A stretch of 64,000 bases of DNA from Agarophyton chilense (GCA_030374765.1 JARGXX010000018.1:91312-155311); one strand, 5' to 3'. Shown: positions 10,401-21,221, numbered from the stretch's first letter. A program made the numbers and translations. The notes: generated by a model from the letters alone, not told the origin.

Positions 10401-10659
10401 GGAGGGCACGTTTGATAGGCCACCCAATAAGCCCACCTCTTGAAACAATTGGTAAGGGTGAAGCCAAGGAAAGAAAGTAGTTCCGCGGGCTCAAATATCT
10501 CTCTATTATCGCACTGTTGGAGTGCTGATATCTGAGCGGGTCTTTGACGTCACACTGTTTGACCAGGGAGATATCAAATAGTGCCAGTGCAATAAACAGG
10601 TTTTCGATGTATCTCATAGGTTTACACATCCAGACACTTACTGGTACTGTAGTTATACT

Positions 10660-10711
10660 ATCTGCACAACGCATCTGCCCAACGTATCTGCCCAACACAT
10701 CTGCACGTACT
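10660..10711 (+). repeat. 13-bp minisatellite, four units
   Basis: Four consecutive 13-base units begin ATCTGCMCAA at 10660, 10673, 10686 and 10699. The middle two differ by two bases at the end. They lie in noncoding sequence between CO1 and TIG. Confidence 0.85.
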
Positions 10712-10855
10712 GTGACCCGTCGAAGAGCTCTCTTAATTCTGAAGGGCACTGTAAGCTACTGGCAGCCAACGCGCGTCTTTCCTTTTAGTGCACCGCTGTA
10801 CTGTAGGACTGTTGGAGTGTTATCTATTCTACGAGATACGAAGATATCTGTCATA

Positions 10856-10881
10856 CAGTGTTCCCCCGCACATATCATCCC
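10856..10881 (+). repeat. TIG left terminal inverted repeat
   Basis: Starts CAGTGTTCCCCCGCACATA. It pairs with 12842-12867 in reverse complement with three mismatches. Preceded by TA. Confidence 0.88.
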
Positions 10882-11220
10882 TCGCTGGAAGCATACCGCC
10901 GCAGGCAGCATACTTTTGCATGCAACCGTCAAAAAAGGGACCAATGTGAGCCGGAAACGTGATGTAATGCATAACGCCTACAATCATACCGTGCCGGGGT
11001 AAAAACCTGTTGTCTATTATATTTTTGAATGTATTACCCCGCCAGATGCATAAAAATTCAAATCTGAAGCTATCCGTCCTCGTCTCTGGTTTGAAATTTA
11101 AATTTAAACGTTGAATAATGCATCAGAAAGAACATCGTCTCTACCATTCCAAACTCACCACGCAATGGCTACACACCCAACACCGCCCTCCTACATCCTT
11201 TCACGCCACAGCGTCGTAGA

Positions 11221-12830
11221 ATGGGCCAGCCACTTACTGTGTTGCAGAAACATCGCATCATTGCTTAACATAACCGTCAACGCGCCCTGAAAGAACCGAG
11301 CACACAGCGTGTGCTGGCCTATTGGGCCAAAACCACTTTCCGCCTCCAATAAGCACCCGACCAGTCCACCATATCTCGGCTATTGTCAGCCAAATCCGAG
11401 TTTTTCAACCTGCCACCAACAGCCAGCCCAAGGTTCAAAAGCCGTCGGACTCCCGCTGCGCCGCGACTTGAAGCAGCACTTTATTCTTGATTATCCGATC
11501 GCGTCCCCAATAAGGTGCAGATATACGATGTTATTCTACGCTTCCAAGCCAAAAAGCTTCAAAAAGAAGCCAATAAACATTTACCTTCCGATTAGCAGCT
11601 TAATCTCGAGTTTTCAAATGGATGGCTCAACCGTTTTCAGAGAAAACACATCATCAAATTCGTCGTGTACATGGGGAGGCCATGAGCGCGGATGAATCGG
11701 GGCTCATCAACGCCTTGCCAGAAATCAAAGCAAAGGTTGCTGAATTTGGGCCGAGGAATGTATGGAGTGCTGATGATTTCAGTCTGTTCTTTTGACAACC
11801 GCCGAGCTGGCCCTTATAACAAAAACCTCCGTCGGGTTTTAAGAAAGACAAAACCCGTATCAATGTCTAAACATGCTGTAATTCTGATGGGTCTGAAAAG
11901 TTTTCGTTGATGATGATCAGAAACGCGGTTTGTCTGCGTCTCTTTCGCCGCAAGTACTTGCATGAGATTGGCTTTGATTATCATTCCAACAAGAAGGCAT
12001 GGATGAAGCAGGAGTTCTTCTTTGCTTAGCTGGGCGGTCTGGGTGCCTACGTGCGTCGCACACCGAATCGTAAAATTGTGTTGTTCATTGAAAACTGTTG
12101 GGCACACAATTCGCATGGCATGCTCTCTGAACTGTCAAATGTTGAAGTTTATGTTGTTCCTCCGAACACTACAAATCGAGTGGAGCCTTTTAACGCGGGG
12201 ATAATCGGCAGTGAAGGCAGAGTACCGTCGGCGACAACTTTTTCGTGTGTTTGACAAAATAGACGCGGGGAAGAAGTCAATTTACCACATTGATATACTG
12301 ACAGCAATGCGTTCTATAACTAAAAAGTGGGAAGGTTTGGCGGTGTCTTCAATTTTAAACTGTTTTAGGCATTGCTTGGAACAAAATGTTCTGGATAATG
12401 GAGATCACAAAAATGATGTACAGAGTAGTGTACACGAGTAAATCTTCAGAGATTTTAATGAACTTTTTGTAAGATTTACTAGGGTGGGCATAGAAAATTG
12501 CTGAAACCGGTGAAGGAGAATGAAGTTACTGAGGCTGTTTCTTTGAAGCATCAGGCAGCTTTTGTTGTAGGTATTGATTGCTGGAATAAAGATGCGACAG
12601 AGGATGAGAAAGAAGAGGAGCGTTATAGTGCAAGTGATGAGCTGTAAGCTATTACGATAGCAATATCTACAATGGAGCACTTGGGCACAATGAATAAAGC
12701 CATAGAAAGGGCACTGAGCGCCTGCCAGAGGGCATTGAGGTTTGAAAAAGACGCCTCGCTCCGTCAGGCGACAATTGTAGACCACTTCAGAAGCCGTAAA
12801 CAATTCCCCCACTGCGAGCATACGGAATAA
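11221..12830 (+). pseudogene. TIG transposase relic (CENP-B/Tc5-type HTH plus DDE_1)
   Basis: Begins ATG GGC CAG at 11221 (MGQPLTVLQKHRIIA). An N-terminal helix-turn-helix region is followed by a Tc5-type DNA-binding block ending FSNGWLNRFQRKHIIK near 11640. The catalytic DDE_1 domain starts with RNVWSADDFSLF (first Asp kept). The second position, normally LDNCPAH, reads FIENCWAHN (Glu codon 12090-12092). The third, normally in a PLDAGI motif, reads PFNAGII (Asn codon 12192-12194). Stops occur in the first exon-like part (some TGA or TAG where Trp is expected), and a frameshift follows GIIGS. The tail, ALRFEKDASLRQATIVDHF, ends at a TAA at 12828. It is a typical Tigger transposase, about 520 residues when intact. 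Confidence 0.87.
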
Positions 12831-12841
12831 GTTGACCACGT

Positions 12842-12867
12842 GGTATGCTATGTGCGGGGGAACAATG
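12842..12867 (-). repeat. TIG right terminal inverted repeat
   Basis: Read on the minus strand it starts CATTGTTCCCCCGCACATA and matches the left repeat at 23 of 26 positions. Followed by TA. Confidence 0.88.
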
Positions 12868-13245
12868 TACTCTATTTGTAACTTCTATGTAGGATTACAC
12901 TTACTGTAATCCTGTCATATCAAGGCCAGTACGTCTGCTTACACTACCGCCGTCGCAGCTCCACTGTGCGCTGTGTGCAGTTCGTAGTTGCAGTTTTAAT
13001 GTGTTACCCCTCGCCCATCTGGGAAGGCGGGGGTAAGGGGAACAGAAGTAAACGCTAGACCACACGGTCGTGTTCGCTTCTAACTAAGTCGCTGCGTGGT
13101 CTCTCCTATCGCCTTCGCTCTCATCTTTCAGTCTCTACGCCAGGCTCGTCCTTCGCTGTAGCTTGGTCTGCAGTCAGCCTGACGTGCCCGCAGTGTCCAG
13201 CGACAGTATCTGAATCGACTTGTTGGGTTTCTTTTGTAAGTGAAG
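12868..13245. other. Spacer between TIG and GY2, no gene seen
   Basis: 378 bases between two mapped elements. It holds the GY2 target duplication TGAAG at 13241-13245 and nothing else I can name. Confidence 0.6.
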
Positions 13246-13839
13246 TGTGAACGTCATGTCCGTAGATCAGGAAAGGACACAACGCGGGTGGCAACAACCC
13301 AAGGGGACACAAGTAAATAGTAATGCTCTCGAGAGTACCAGCCCTACAGAGGGCAGAAATAGTGTGTCAAAAACGCGGCAAGAGAAGAAACAAATGCAAT
13401 TGATAGGTAGAACGTGAACCCAAATAGATGACGACAAGGTGGCAGGCAAAAACAAAGATATAAAATTGATACGAGGATAGAAAAGGTAAAGGCCTACGCC
13501 ACAGGTTGAAACTTTTATTGATGAGGTGGGGTGAGTCGAGGTGACATGACCAGAGTTGGTCGGAGCCGACCGGAGCCCGCCTTTTATAGACGATTTTCCG
13601 GCCGGCCGGCGCGCGAATTCGCGCGCCGCCCGATACACGACTATGTTCTGGAACTTTATCGACGCAGAACGCACTTGCGTTGCGCAACAAGCGTGCGGTA
13701 TCTAATAATTTGTATTTCTACTCTGAAATAAACAGATTATTTCTTTATATCCATCCTTCCATTCAGCCTACGTGCAACGCGCTTTAATTTGCCAGCGATG
13801 TTGCACGTGCCACGCACCCGCGCCAAAACCGCCACCACA
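13246..13839 (-). repeat. GY2 3' LTR
   Basis: 594 bp. In element orientation it begins TGTGGTGGCGG and ends GACGTTCACA. A TATA box reading TATAAAAGG (minus strand, 13588-13580) and an AATAAA (13519-13514) sit in the usual order. A G-rich tract (GTCCGGGGG) lies just upstream of it at about 13841-13850. Confidence 0.93.
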
Positions 13840-13850
13840 CACCCCCGGAC

Positions 13851-14258
13851 TCAGCGGTCGCTACGCCGGGCGATCGGCATTTGTGCGTCAGAGGCCGATC
13901 CCGGGTCGTGCTCCATGAGAAACATGAAAGGGATTTCCATACGGTCGATATGAGGAGTGTAGGCGATCCTGGACACCGGAACACGAGGGATCAGAAATAT
14001 CTTCGTTTCTTCTAGATACAACTGAGAATCGGGGAGGTGCCCATACTGCGCGACTGCATAATGGTACAGAAATACCGTAAAGCGGATGTCTAAAACGGTT
14101 CCTATTCCGGGGTGGACCCTGTCAGCCATTTCCATAGGAAGATTTCCATGAGAGCCAATGAGGTACGGCCCATATATCCTGAACAGTGCGACGTATAGAT
14201 GGAACAGATTCCAAACGACTCTCTCTAACTGAGGTGGTGGGAGACCAAGTGGAGCCAT
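13851..14258 (-). CDS. GY2 last reading frame, unknown protein of 135 residues
   Basis: The ATG at 14258 follows the stop of the integrase frame directly (TGAATG) and lies in the same frame. It is therefore either a separate small protein or the end of a polyprotein cut by a stop. It runs to a stop at 13851, only 11 bases before the LTR. It has a hydrophobic/aromatic N-terminal third (VVWNLFHLYVALFRIYGPYL) and no obvious signal peptide. I recognise no domain. Gypsy elements sometimes carry an env-like or accessory ORF here, but nothing in the sequence proves that role. Confidence 0.5.
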   Translation of the reverse strand: MAPLGLPPPQLERVVWNLFHLYVALFRIYGPYLIGSHGNLPMEMADRVHPGIGTVLDIRFTVFLYHYAVAQYGHLPDSQLYLEETKIFLIPRVPVSRIAYTPHIDRMEIPFMFLMEHDPGSASDAQMPIARRSDR

Positions 14259-15045
14259 TCAATCTTTTATAGTTGAGCCGGCGACGATGTGTTGACTGAG
14301 GTTATGCCTTGAGACCAGCTGATCAAAATCGACTCTTATAGGAAGCAACGTAATATTTTGCTGCACTGGATGGTTCTCTGCATACTTGTCCTCGTCCAAT
14401 GTCATGAAAACATCATCATGAAGATGTCCAGGCCTCCTAGTGTAAGGCTTGAGGCGTCTGGCGTGCACACCCTGTCGAGTGTATCGTTGGTTCGGTGAGA
14501 CCAGAACATATTTAGGATGCATGGCCTTTACCACGCGGCACGGCCCATAGAATTTGGACTCGAAAGCAGACCACTTCACATTCGGACTCAAGGCTTTTCC
14601 ATGGATAACCAAAACTTCATCTCCTACCTTGAAATGATGGTTATATTTTGTATCATCTTCTCTTTGCGGCTGCTTGTCAACTCTGGCTGCACGAGTGATA
14701 TTACCAGCCATAACTTCATGTCTCCGACTGTCTGGCGTGGAGTGGTCGATGAGCGGAAGCGGGTCTTCAATATGCATTCTAGGCGGTATTCCATACAAAA
14801 GCTCAAACGGTGAAGCTCCTCCAATCATCTTGCGGCGCCTGTAGCCAAAAAGAACATCCTCTAAAACCTCGTCCCAATCCTTTTTCTTGTCAAATACCAT
14901 CTTACCAATTGCTTTCTTGATTGTACCCACCACGCGCTCCGCCCTACCATTCGACATAGGGGCGTATGCCAGAACTGGTCGAAGAGAGATTCCCTTTTGC
15001 TGCATGAATTTCTTGACAATTTCTGCTTTGAACGCAGTGAATTAT
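14259..15045 (-). pseudogene. GY2 integrase, C-terminal part
   Basis: Continues the integrase after a frameshift near 15040. It contains the catalytic Glu in SNGRAERVVGTIKK, then WDEVLEDVLFGYRRRKM and a C-terminal segment with VGDEVLVIHGK and FYGPCRVVKAMHPKYVLV (GPY/F-like). It ends at TGA 14261-14259. The frame change coincides with a loss of several bases in the SDNGxxF motif, so only SDN and then the Phe side remain. No chromodomain is apparent, unlike GY1. Confidence 0.85.
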
Positions 15046-16699
15046 CCGATACTATGGTCAACGGTGGTCCAAATGGAGCAACAATTTGAGAATGAACGAA
15101 ATCCAACACGACTGAAGCCGTTTGAGACTTGGTAGCTATGGCGATCGGCCATCCAGTTAGGTGTTCGACGCCAATCAATATGAAACGGTTTTCTAGCTTA
15201 GACCGAGGCAGTCGAACAGCAAAGTCTATGGAAAACGTTGCGAAAAGACTTGTCAGTGGAGCCTTCTGATTCGATCGATAATGAAGCAATGGAGAAATGC
15301 GCTGGCAGCCTTCACAACTTCGAACATATCCAACTATATCAGAGAACATCTGGGGCCACCAAAACCGATCACGAATAAAGTTCTTAGTAGATTCGAGACC
15401 CCAGTGCCCAATATCATCATGAAATGATTTCATAATTCCTCGACGCTCTTCTTCAGGGGAGACAATTCGTAGTCCATTCTTCGTGCGGCGAAAGAGCTGA
15501 GATTCCCAGACATAGAAGTTTTTGGCGTTTCTCTTCACAATAGCTCGCTGTTTCGGATCACGCTCCCCCAAAGACAGGTTGGTGAGATAGCGCCCGATGT
15601 CCGCACAAAAAGGATCAAGATTGCCAAAAATGTTTTCTTCACTATTGTTTTCAGCAAAATTGCAGTCCAAAATTTTCGGCGCATCTCCTTTCGCATATCT
15701 TGAGAGATAATCTGCCGCTGCATTGGCCTTTCCGGGCCGATAGACGATCTCAAACTTATACTCGGCCGAAAGATCGAGCCATCGGGCCAGGCGTCCATGA
15801 ATATCTTTGTTCTTGAACGCGTAGCTAAGTGCCTGGTGATCCGTAACGAGCTGGAATGGCTTTGCTCCAAGAAGGTATAAACGAAACTTTTTCAAAGCAA
15901 AAACAACTGCCAGAGCCTCTTTCTCACATACAGAATAGTTTCGCTCAGCTGCATTCATGGTTCGGCTGGCATACTGAATTGGGTGAAACATCCCGTCTTC
16001 CTTCTTCTGTGCCAATACGGCTCCAAGGGCCAAGCAAGATGAGTCCGTCTCCACTCTAAATGGAGATTCAAAGTCTGGAAAGGCCAGCACCGGCGGTGAT
16101 GCGAGCTTCTTTTTCAATGCCAAAAAAGCTTCCATCATTTCTGGGGTGAAGGCCAACTTTTGCTTCCCAGATGTAGCCGCATGGAGTGGGGCGGAGGTCT
16201 TCGCAAATTCTTTGATGAACCGGCGGTAGTAGCTGGCCAATCCAAAAAAACTTCGAAGTTCTGTGGTCGTGGTCGGGACTTGAGCTTCTTGGATCAAAGA
16301 AATCTTTTTCATATCCACTGAGACTCCTGACTCATCAATGATGTGACCCAAAAGCGAGATACGAGGGCGTGCAAACTCACACTTCGAAACCTTAATCTTC
16401 AAGCCATAGCTGGAAATGATCTTGATTACTTCAGAGACGTGCTGAACATGTTCCCCCAATGTTCTAGAGAATATTACAACATCATCAATATAAACCCGAG
16501 CGAAGGGGATTTTCCCGAGAACCGAGTCCATCATTCTCTGAAACTCGGCTGGGGCATTCATCAATCCAAAAGGCATGACTTCAAACTGAAAAGTTCCCTG
16601 GCGGCAGATTAAAGTGGTCATTTCTTTGCATTTTGCGGACATTCGAATCTGCCAATAACCAGAAAACAAGTCCAATGTAGTAAAGAAGCAACATCCACC
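14861..16699 (-). pseudogene. GY2 RT, RNase H and integrase N-terminal part
   Basis: Follows the stop at 16700 in the same frame. RT motifs are TLDLFSGYWQI, MPFGLMNAPAEFQ and ARVYIDDVVIFSR. The RNase H begins VETDSSCLALGAVLAQ and continues with YSVCEKEALAVVFAL and VTDHQALSYAF. The integrase zinc domain shows H...H...C...C in FHDDIGHWG and CEGCQRI. The first core Asp is in FSIDFAVRLP and the second in IVSDN. After that the frame is out of register to its end at 14861. The internal open length is about 600 codons, nearly undamaged, in keeping with a young copy. Confidence 0.93.
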
Positions 16700-19600
16700 T
16701 CAATCGTCAAAGATCTGATCCATATGTGGGAGTGGCCAGCGGTCCGGCTTCATGTTCTCGTTCAGAGTGCCATAGTCCACGCAAAACCTCGGGTTCCCAT
16801 CCTTCTTCATGGCTATTACGACCGGAAAGGCCCATGCAGAAGAGCAGGGGCGGATGATCCCGGCTTCCAACATGCGGTCGACTTCCTTCCGAAACACGTC
16901 ATTGTACTTTGGCGGCAACCTTCTGACGCGAAATTGAATGGGCTTATCAATTGTTACTTCGAAATCATGCATAATCGGAACGTCAGAAGGGCGCAAGTCG
17001 TGCAAAGACCATGCGATCACATTTGAGTCCAAAAGAATATCGGTAATTTTCATCTGAGGGGATTCGGTGAGATGAATCAACTTCGACAGGACTTTATCAT
17101 GCGATCCAATTGTGGAGAGTGCGCGATCCAATAAGCGGCCAACTGATTCTGATTCGCTCTGATTGCTTCTGTCAGCTGACTTCTGCAAATGTGAAGATCT
17201 GCAAAAGGGTTCGTGGGGAATACGATTGCAACTAAGACAGTGGCGTACGAAGCCATGAGAGTCTGCTTCTTCTACGTCTGTCTCCTCCCCGTTTTCCTGT
17301 TGTCCATTCTGTCTGTTCTCTTTATCGATTTGCGGGTTTGAACCTTCTAAAAATGCTTCATTTCCAATATCTGGTGGCTCTTGAACAACGTATTCATCTT
17401 GCCGGAGCTCTTCCTCGAACTCAAGAAGATATCCTCCGTCTTCGTCATCATTAATAAGTCCCCTACGTCCTGGTGTTAGTATCGAAGGGTCGATCGGGGG
17501 TCCATATTCGTGCCGCCTAAGGCGGACTCTAATGTCAACATGTTCTCTTCCGGCTGTTTCATCTTGAGCATGAAGCACAATGATCTCGTTGCGTATAGGG
17601 ATTGTGAGGATAGGGTCGCGGTAAAGCGGGATTCCAACTTCTCCAGCCTCTTCGTCATCTTCACCATCTTCATCTTCTTCATCATCATCTTCATTTTCTT
17701 CATCGTCTTCATCATCATCTTCACCTTCTTCATCATCATCTTCATTTTCTTCATCGTCTTCATCATCATCTTCATCTTCTTCATCATCATCCGACTGACT
17801 GTCGTCATTTGCTTCGACTACTTCTCGTTCAGGGCTGACGCTGACTGCCGTCTGCGCACTTTGGAAAGAGAACGTATTGGGGCCGCTATCCTCGTCACTA
17901 GAGGCGTTTTCCTCGGCATCTTCAAATCTGCGGTCATCATCTCGAACGGGTGACTGAGCCTGGGAGGCTACTTCGTAACTATCATCCGACTTGACTCGAA
18001 AAGCCGGACCATTCGGGGCCAAAGCTCGTATGGGGATTCGGATTCGGATGGGGCCTGTGACGTCATCATTTTGAGGCTCTCCCACACTGTCATGGTCTTC
18101 ACCTGTACTCTCTTCTGGATCGGGAGGGTTTTCCTGTGTGGGTGCTTCTTCATCAACTGCAACGAGGGTGACATCTGCGTTTATTTCCGCTGATTGGTCC
18201 ATGATTATCTCGACAAAGTCTGCGTCTCCCACCTCCACCGAATCGGATGGAACCGCATCTGAGTCAGATGTGAAGTCTATGCTATCAGTGTCAGAAAGTG
18301 GGGCCTTGTCATCGTAATTTATTGAAACTTCTTGCGCGCCAAGATCGATGCATGCATGTAACTTCTCTAATGTTGGACAGCCAATTATGACGTCAAATGG
18401 CGGTTTCTGAATGACAAGAAAGTCAAGCGGAACCCTCACGTTGTCAAATCGAACGGGCACGTCAGTCAACATGCCGACCACGACAGCTATGCTTCCGTCG
18501 GCGACTTTGATCTTTCTGTCGATCGCTTTCGGCTCCAAGGACAACACATCAGCTAATTCTGCGGACATAATGTTAGGTATGGCTCCAGAGTCTAATAATG
18601 CTTGGGTTGTAGTGCCATAGACCTTGATTGACACCACCTTTAGTCTGCGCTCGTCCTTAGGTACCTGGGCTGCATTAACCCTTCGACAAGAATGGTTTCC
18701 TGAAATAATTATACGGAGGTCTTTCTTCGCCACGTCAGCATCTCCGCGGATCAGTTGTCCAAAGGTCAGTTCAGATGGCGCATTGGCTAATTCTTCCAGA
18801 ACGTTGTACTTACCTGTGAGCTCCTCAAACATCGTTTTACTCGAGGGCTTCTTAGAAGACGTTTTCCTTGCTTTCTCTGAGCGCTTGCCTGTACCAGTGA
18901 CGTCACCCTGGGGCCTGACTGCCCTAGACTGTGGGTTGGAATTCAGAAGGGAGCGTATTCCCATCCGATCTTCCGTTCTGATCTGTTTCGGAATGGGAGC
19001 CCCCTCCGCGTTTCTCTTTGTCACCGTAACCGGTTCTTCTTGCTCCAGATCGCCCACGGTGACAACTGACACTTGACTCGGTTTCTGTTGCTCTTCTACA
19101 GCGGCCTCCCGGGCCCTACCCTTCCAACGTTCTTCTTGCTGAGATTCACTCTTTGCTCCATCGAATCCAGCTCGCTTGTCCTGGTTAGGGTTTCGGACCC
19201 AACAGTTTACAATTGAATGACCATTCTTGCCGCAGCGTCCGCACCTTGTGTCGCGGTGTCGATTGAGTAGACAACGGGTGGAATAATGGCCAGGCTTCTG
19301 GCAATACGTGCAGAGTCGATCTTCGTCTTTATTGGCTTGAGAAGCGGGCGTCTGGGACTTCTTCACAAATAATGCCAGCTTGGAAAGCTGTTCTGCAAGC
19401 TGGTCTACCTTCTCTTCCATCTGAGGGGCTTCCGGAGTTTTGCTTCTAGAGATCACTTTCTTCGGTGGGGGACTCATGTTGAATGGGTGATGATCTCCCA
19501 GGATCTTCTTTCCAGAAACAAATTCTTTCACAAGCGACTTCAGAGTTCTGTAATCGGAAGCTCCACGGAATACCACGAATTGAGCGAGATCCGCGCACTG

Positions 19601-20038
19601 CATGACAGCGTTTCTCAGCAGTCCAAATCGAGCCTTCTCGTTGAATCCGGCTCTCTCGAACGAATCGTCCATGCTTTTCATCGATCCCAACAGATCACTG
19701 TATGAAAAGCTTGCACTAACTGCTTTTCTTATATGTTCCTCGGGCTCTTCCGGTACTCCAAATCGATCCAAAAACACTTTGTTCACGATCCCATAATCTC
19801 TTGCATCCTCCGTCAAGTCTCCCTCCGAGGCAAACGTCTCATAGTAGAACTCAAATGCAGCACCCTCCAGGAATCCGAGAAAATCAAGAGCGCGGTCTTC
19901 GTCACATTTTCCACGAGTTGCGAAATTCTCATAAAAGAAAAGAAACTTGCGAATATCAACGCCAAATCCATCAAAGTGGCTCAATCCAGGAACATCAGAG
20001 GAGCTTGGGCCTCCTCGAGAGTTCCGTGTGAACGTCAT
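16700..20038 (-). pseudogene. GY2 gag, protease and start of RT
   Basis: 1112 codons from ATG at 20038 to TGA at 16700. The ATG and the next three codons lie inside the 5' LTR. The gag part (residues 1-230) is followed by two CCHC zinc knuckles, CTYCQKPGHYSTRC (about 243-256) and CGRCGKNGHSIVNC (about 264-277), which bind element RNA. The protease has LLDSGAIPNIM near residue 482. Residues 740-800 are an extreme Asp/Glu tract encoded by a 51-base tandem repeat. RT begins near 1040 (RVRRLPPKY, FPVVIAMKKDGNPRFCVDY) and stops at IFDD before motif A, so the stop separates RT in two. It may be a nonsense mutation or, less likely, a read-through site. Confidence 0.9.
17640..17805 (-). repeat. 51-base tandem repeat coding an acidic tract in GY2 gag-pol
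   Basis: A TTC/ATC-rich array on the plus strand has a 51-base period (for example TCATTTTCTTCATCG at 17691 and again at 17742). On the coding strand it gives about 55 residues that are nearly all Asp and Glu. The repeat length is a multiple of three, so copy changes keep the frame. Confidence 0.85.
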
Positions 20039-20617
20039 GTCCGTAGATCAGGAAAGGACACAACGCGGGTGGCAACAACCCAAGGGGACACAGGCAAATA
20101 GTAATGCTCTCGAGAGTACCAGCCCTACAGAGGGCAGGAATAGTATGTCAAAGACGCGGCAAGAGAAGAAACAAGTGCAATTGATAGGTAGAACGTGAAC
20201 CCAAATAGATGATGACAAGGTGGCAGGCAAAAACAAAGATATAAAAGTGATACGAGGATAGAAAAGGGAAAGGCCTACGCTACAGGTTGAAACTTTTATT
20301 GATGAGGTGGGGTGAGTCGAGGTGACATGACCAGAGTTGGTTGGAGCCGACCGGAGCCCGCCTTTTATAGACGATTTTCCGGCCGGCCGGCGCGCGAATT
20401 CGTGCGCCGCCCGATGCACGACTATGTTCTGGAACCTTATTGACGCAGAACGCACTTGCGTTGCGCAACAAGCGTGCGGTATCTAATAATTTGTATTTCT
20501 ACTCTGAAATAAACAGATTATTTCTTTATATCCATCCTTCCATTCAGCCTACGTGCAACCTTTAATTTGCCAGCGATGTTGCACGTGCCACGCACCCGCG
20601 CCAAAACCGCCACCACA
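20027..20617 (-). repeat. GY2 5' LTR
   Basis: 591 bp, matching 13246-13839 with a 3-base gap. Followed on its outer side by TGAAG (20618-20622). On the minus strand the TATA box TATAAAAGG is at 20369-20361 and AATAAA at 20300-20295. The base after the LTR in the element begins CGGAACTCTC, not the usual TGG of a tRNA primer site. Confidence 0.93.
20361..20369 (-). promoter_or_regulatory. GY2 LTR TATA box
   Basis: TATAAAAGG on the minus strand, about 65 bases upstream of an AATAAA signal. This spacing defines a plausible short R region. The same motif is in the other LTR at 13588-13580. Confidence 0.7.
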
Positions 20618-21213
20618 TGAAGCAAATCCAAAAGCAGGTGCATCCAAAGGGCGTCTTCCAAGAATGGGCACAATGACCAAGAGCTAAACGTGGACCAATA
20701 AAGCAGAGCGAGAAAGTACTGTAATGCTGTGTGTCCAGAAAAATGGTAAAAATGTAATATGATACCACCTCCATACTTTCTCTGTTGGATGCTTCGCATA
20801 GTAAGTAGATTGTTAACCCTGGCAATGAGATGCGTAAAACAATCACGTTGCAGTCGCTTTGCGTCCGTCTACTCTCTACACAATTGCACATTCCCGCGTG
20901 GGCCACACCACCCATGGCGACCATACGAGGATGATGCCGTGTAGTCGTGTGATAACCTGATATATGTACTGTCGTACATACGGAAACGCACTTTCCAAAG
21001 TTACAGTACGTAGTGCAGATGGAAAACTTCACATATCACAAATACAATTGTTTCTCTATCCATCTACAAATTCTGCCCATGTCTCCATTTGCAAAAAAAA
21101 GTATAAACACTTGGGAGGCATCATCACCGCATACAGTCTCGTCATTCCTAACGCTCCGGTGGCTGCCCTACTTCGAACACCACGTATCGCACTTCTTGCT
21201 TTCGGCTAGTTTG
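20618..21213. other. Upstream region of the host-like gene
   Basis: About 600 bases between the GY2 insertion point and the TATA box at 21214. It starts with the right copy of the TGAAG target duplication. I see no coding region or repeat. It probably includes the gene's proximal regulatory sequence, so GY2 landed about 600 bp upstream of that promoter. Confidence 0.5.
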
Positions 21214-21221
21214 TATAAATA
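21214..21221 (+). promoter_or_regulatory. TATA box of the DUF1254 gene
   Basis: TATAAATA, 144 bases before the start codon. A transcription start about 25-30 bases further would give a 5' leader of roughly 110 bases. It is the only strong TATA match in the region and is oriented with the gene. Confidence 0.6.

Larger units (their letters stand above)
10856..12867 (+). mobile_element. TIG: complete pogo/Tigger-type DNA transposon, inactive
   Basis: The element is bounded by inverted repeats of 26 bp (23 matches): the left begins CAGTGTTCCCCCGCAC at 10856 and the right is its near-reverse complement ending at 12867. TA dinucleotides flank both ends (10854-10855 and 12868-12869), the target duplication used by the Tc1/mariner/pogo superfamily. 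The 2012-bp length and the single internal transposase relic are typical of Tigger. The transposase carries several stops and two lost catalytic residues, so this copy cannot move by itself. Confidence 0.88.
13246..20617 (-). mobile_element. GY2: complete Ty3/gypsy retrotransposon
   Basis: Both LTRs are present (13246-13839 and 20027-20617). The 5-bp duplication TGAAG is at 13241-13245 and 20618-20622 and is perfect. Coding runs on the minus strand: gag with two zinc knuckles, protease, RT, RNase H, integrase and a small last frame. By eye the two LTRs differ at about fifteen positions plus one 3-base gap, so the insertion is fairly young compared with the other elements. One stop (16700) and one small deletion in integrase (near 15040) break the polyprotein. 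The 7372-bp length is ordinary for the superfamily. Confidence 0.95.

Noticed and set aside
10509-10830. Two TGTTGGAGTG starts suggestive of solo LTRs (10514 and 10811)
   Set aside because: Similarity is limited to about 25 bases and no ends or duplications could be found.
17510-17953. Plus-strand ORF rich in Phe and Ile
   Set aside because: Antisense of the acidic repeat of GY2; looks like membrane protein only because of the TTC/ATC repeat.
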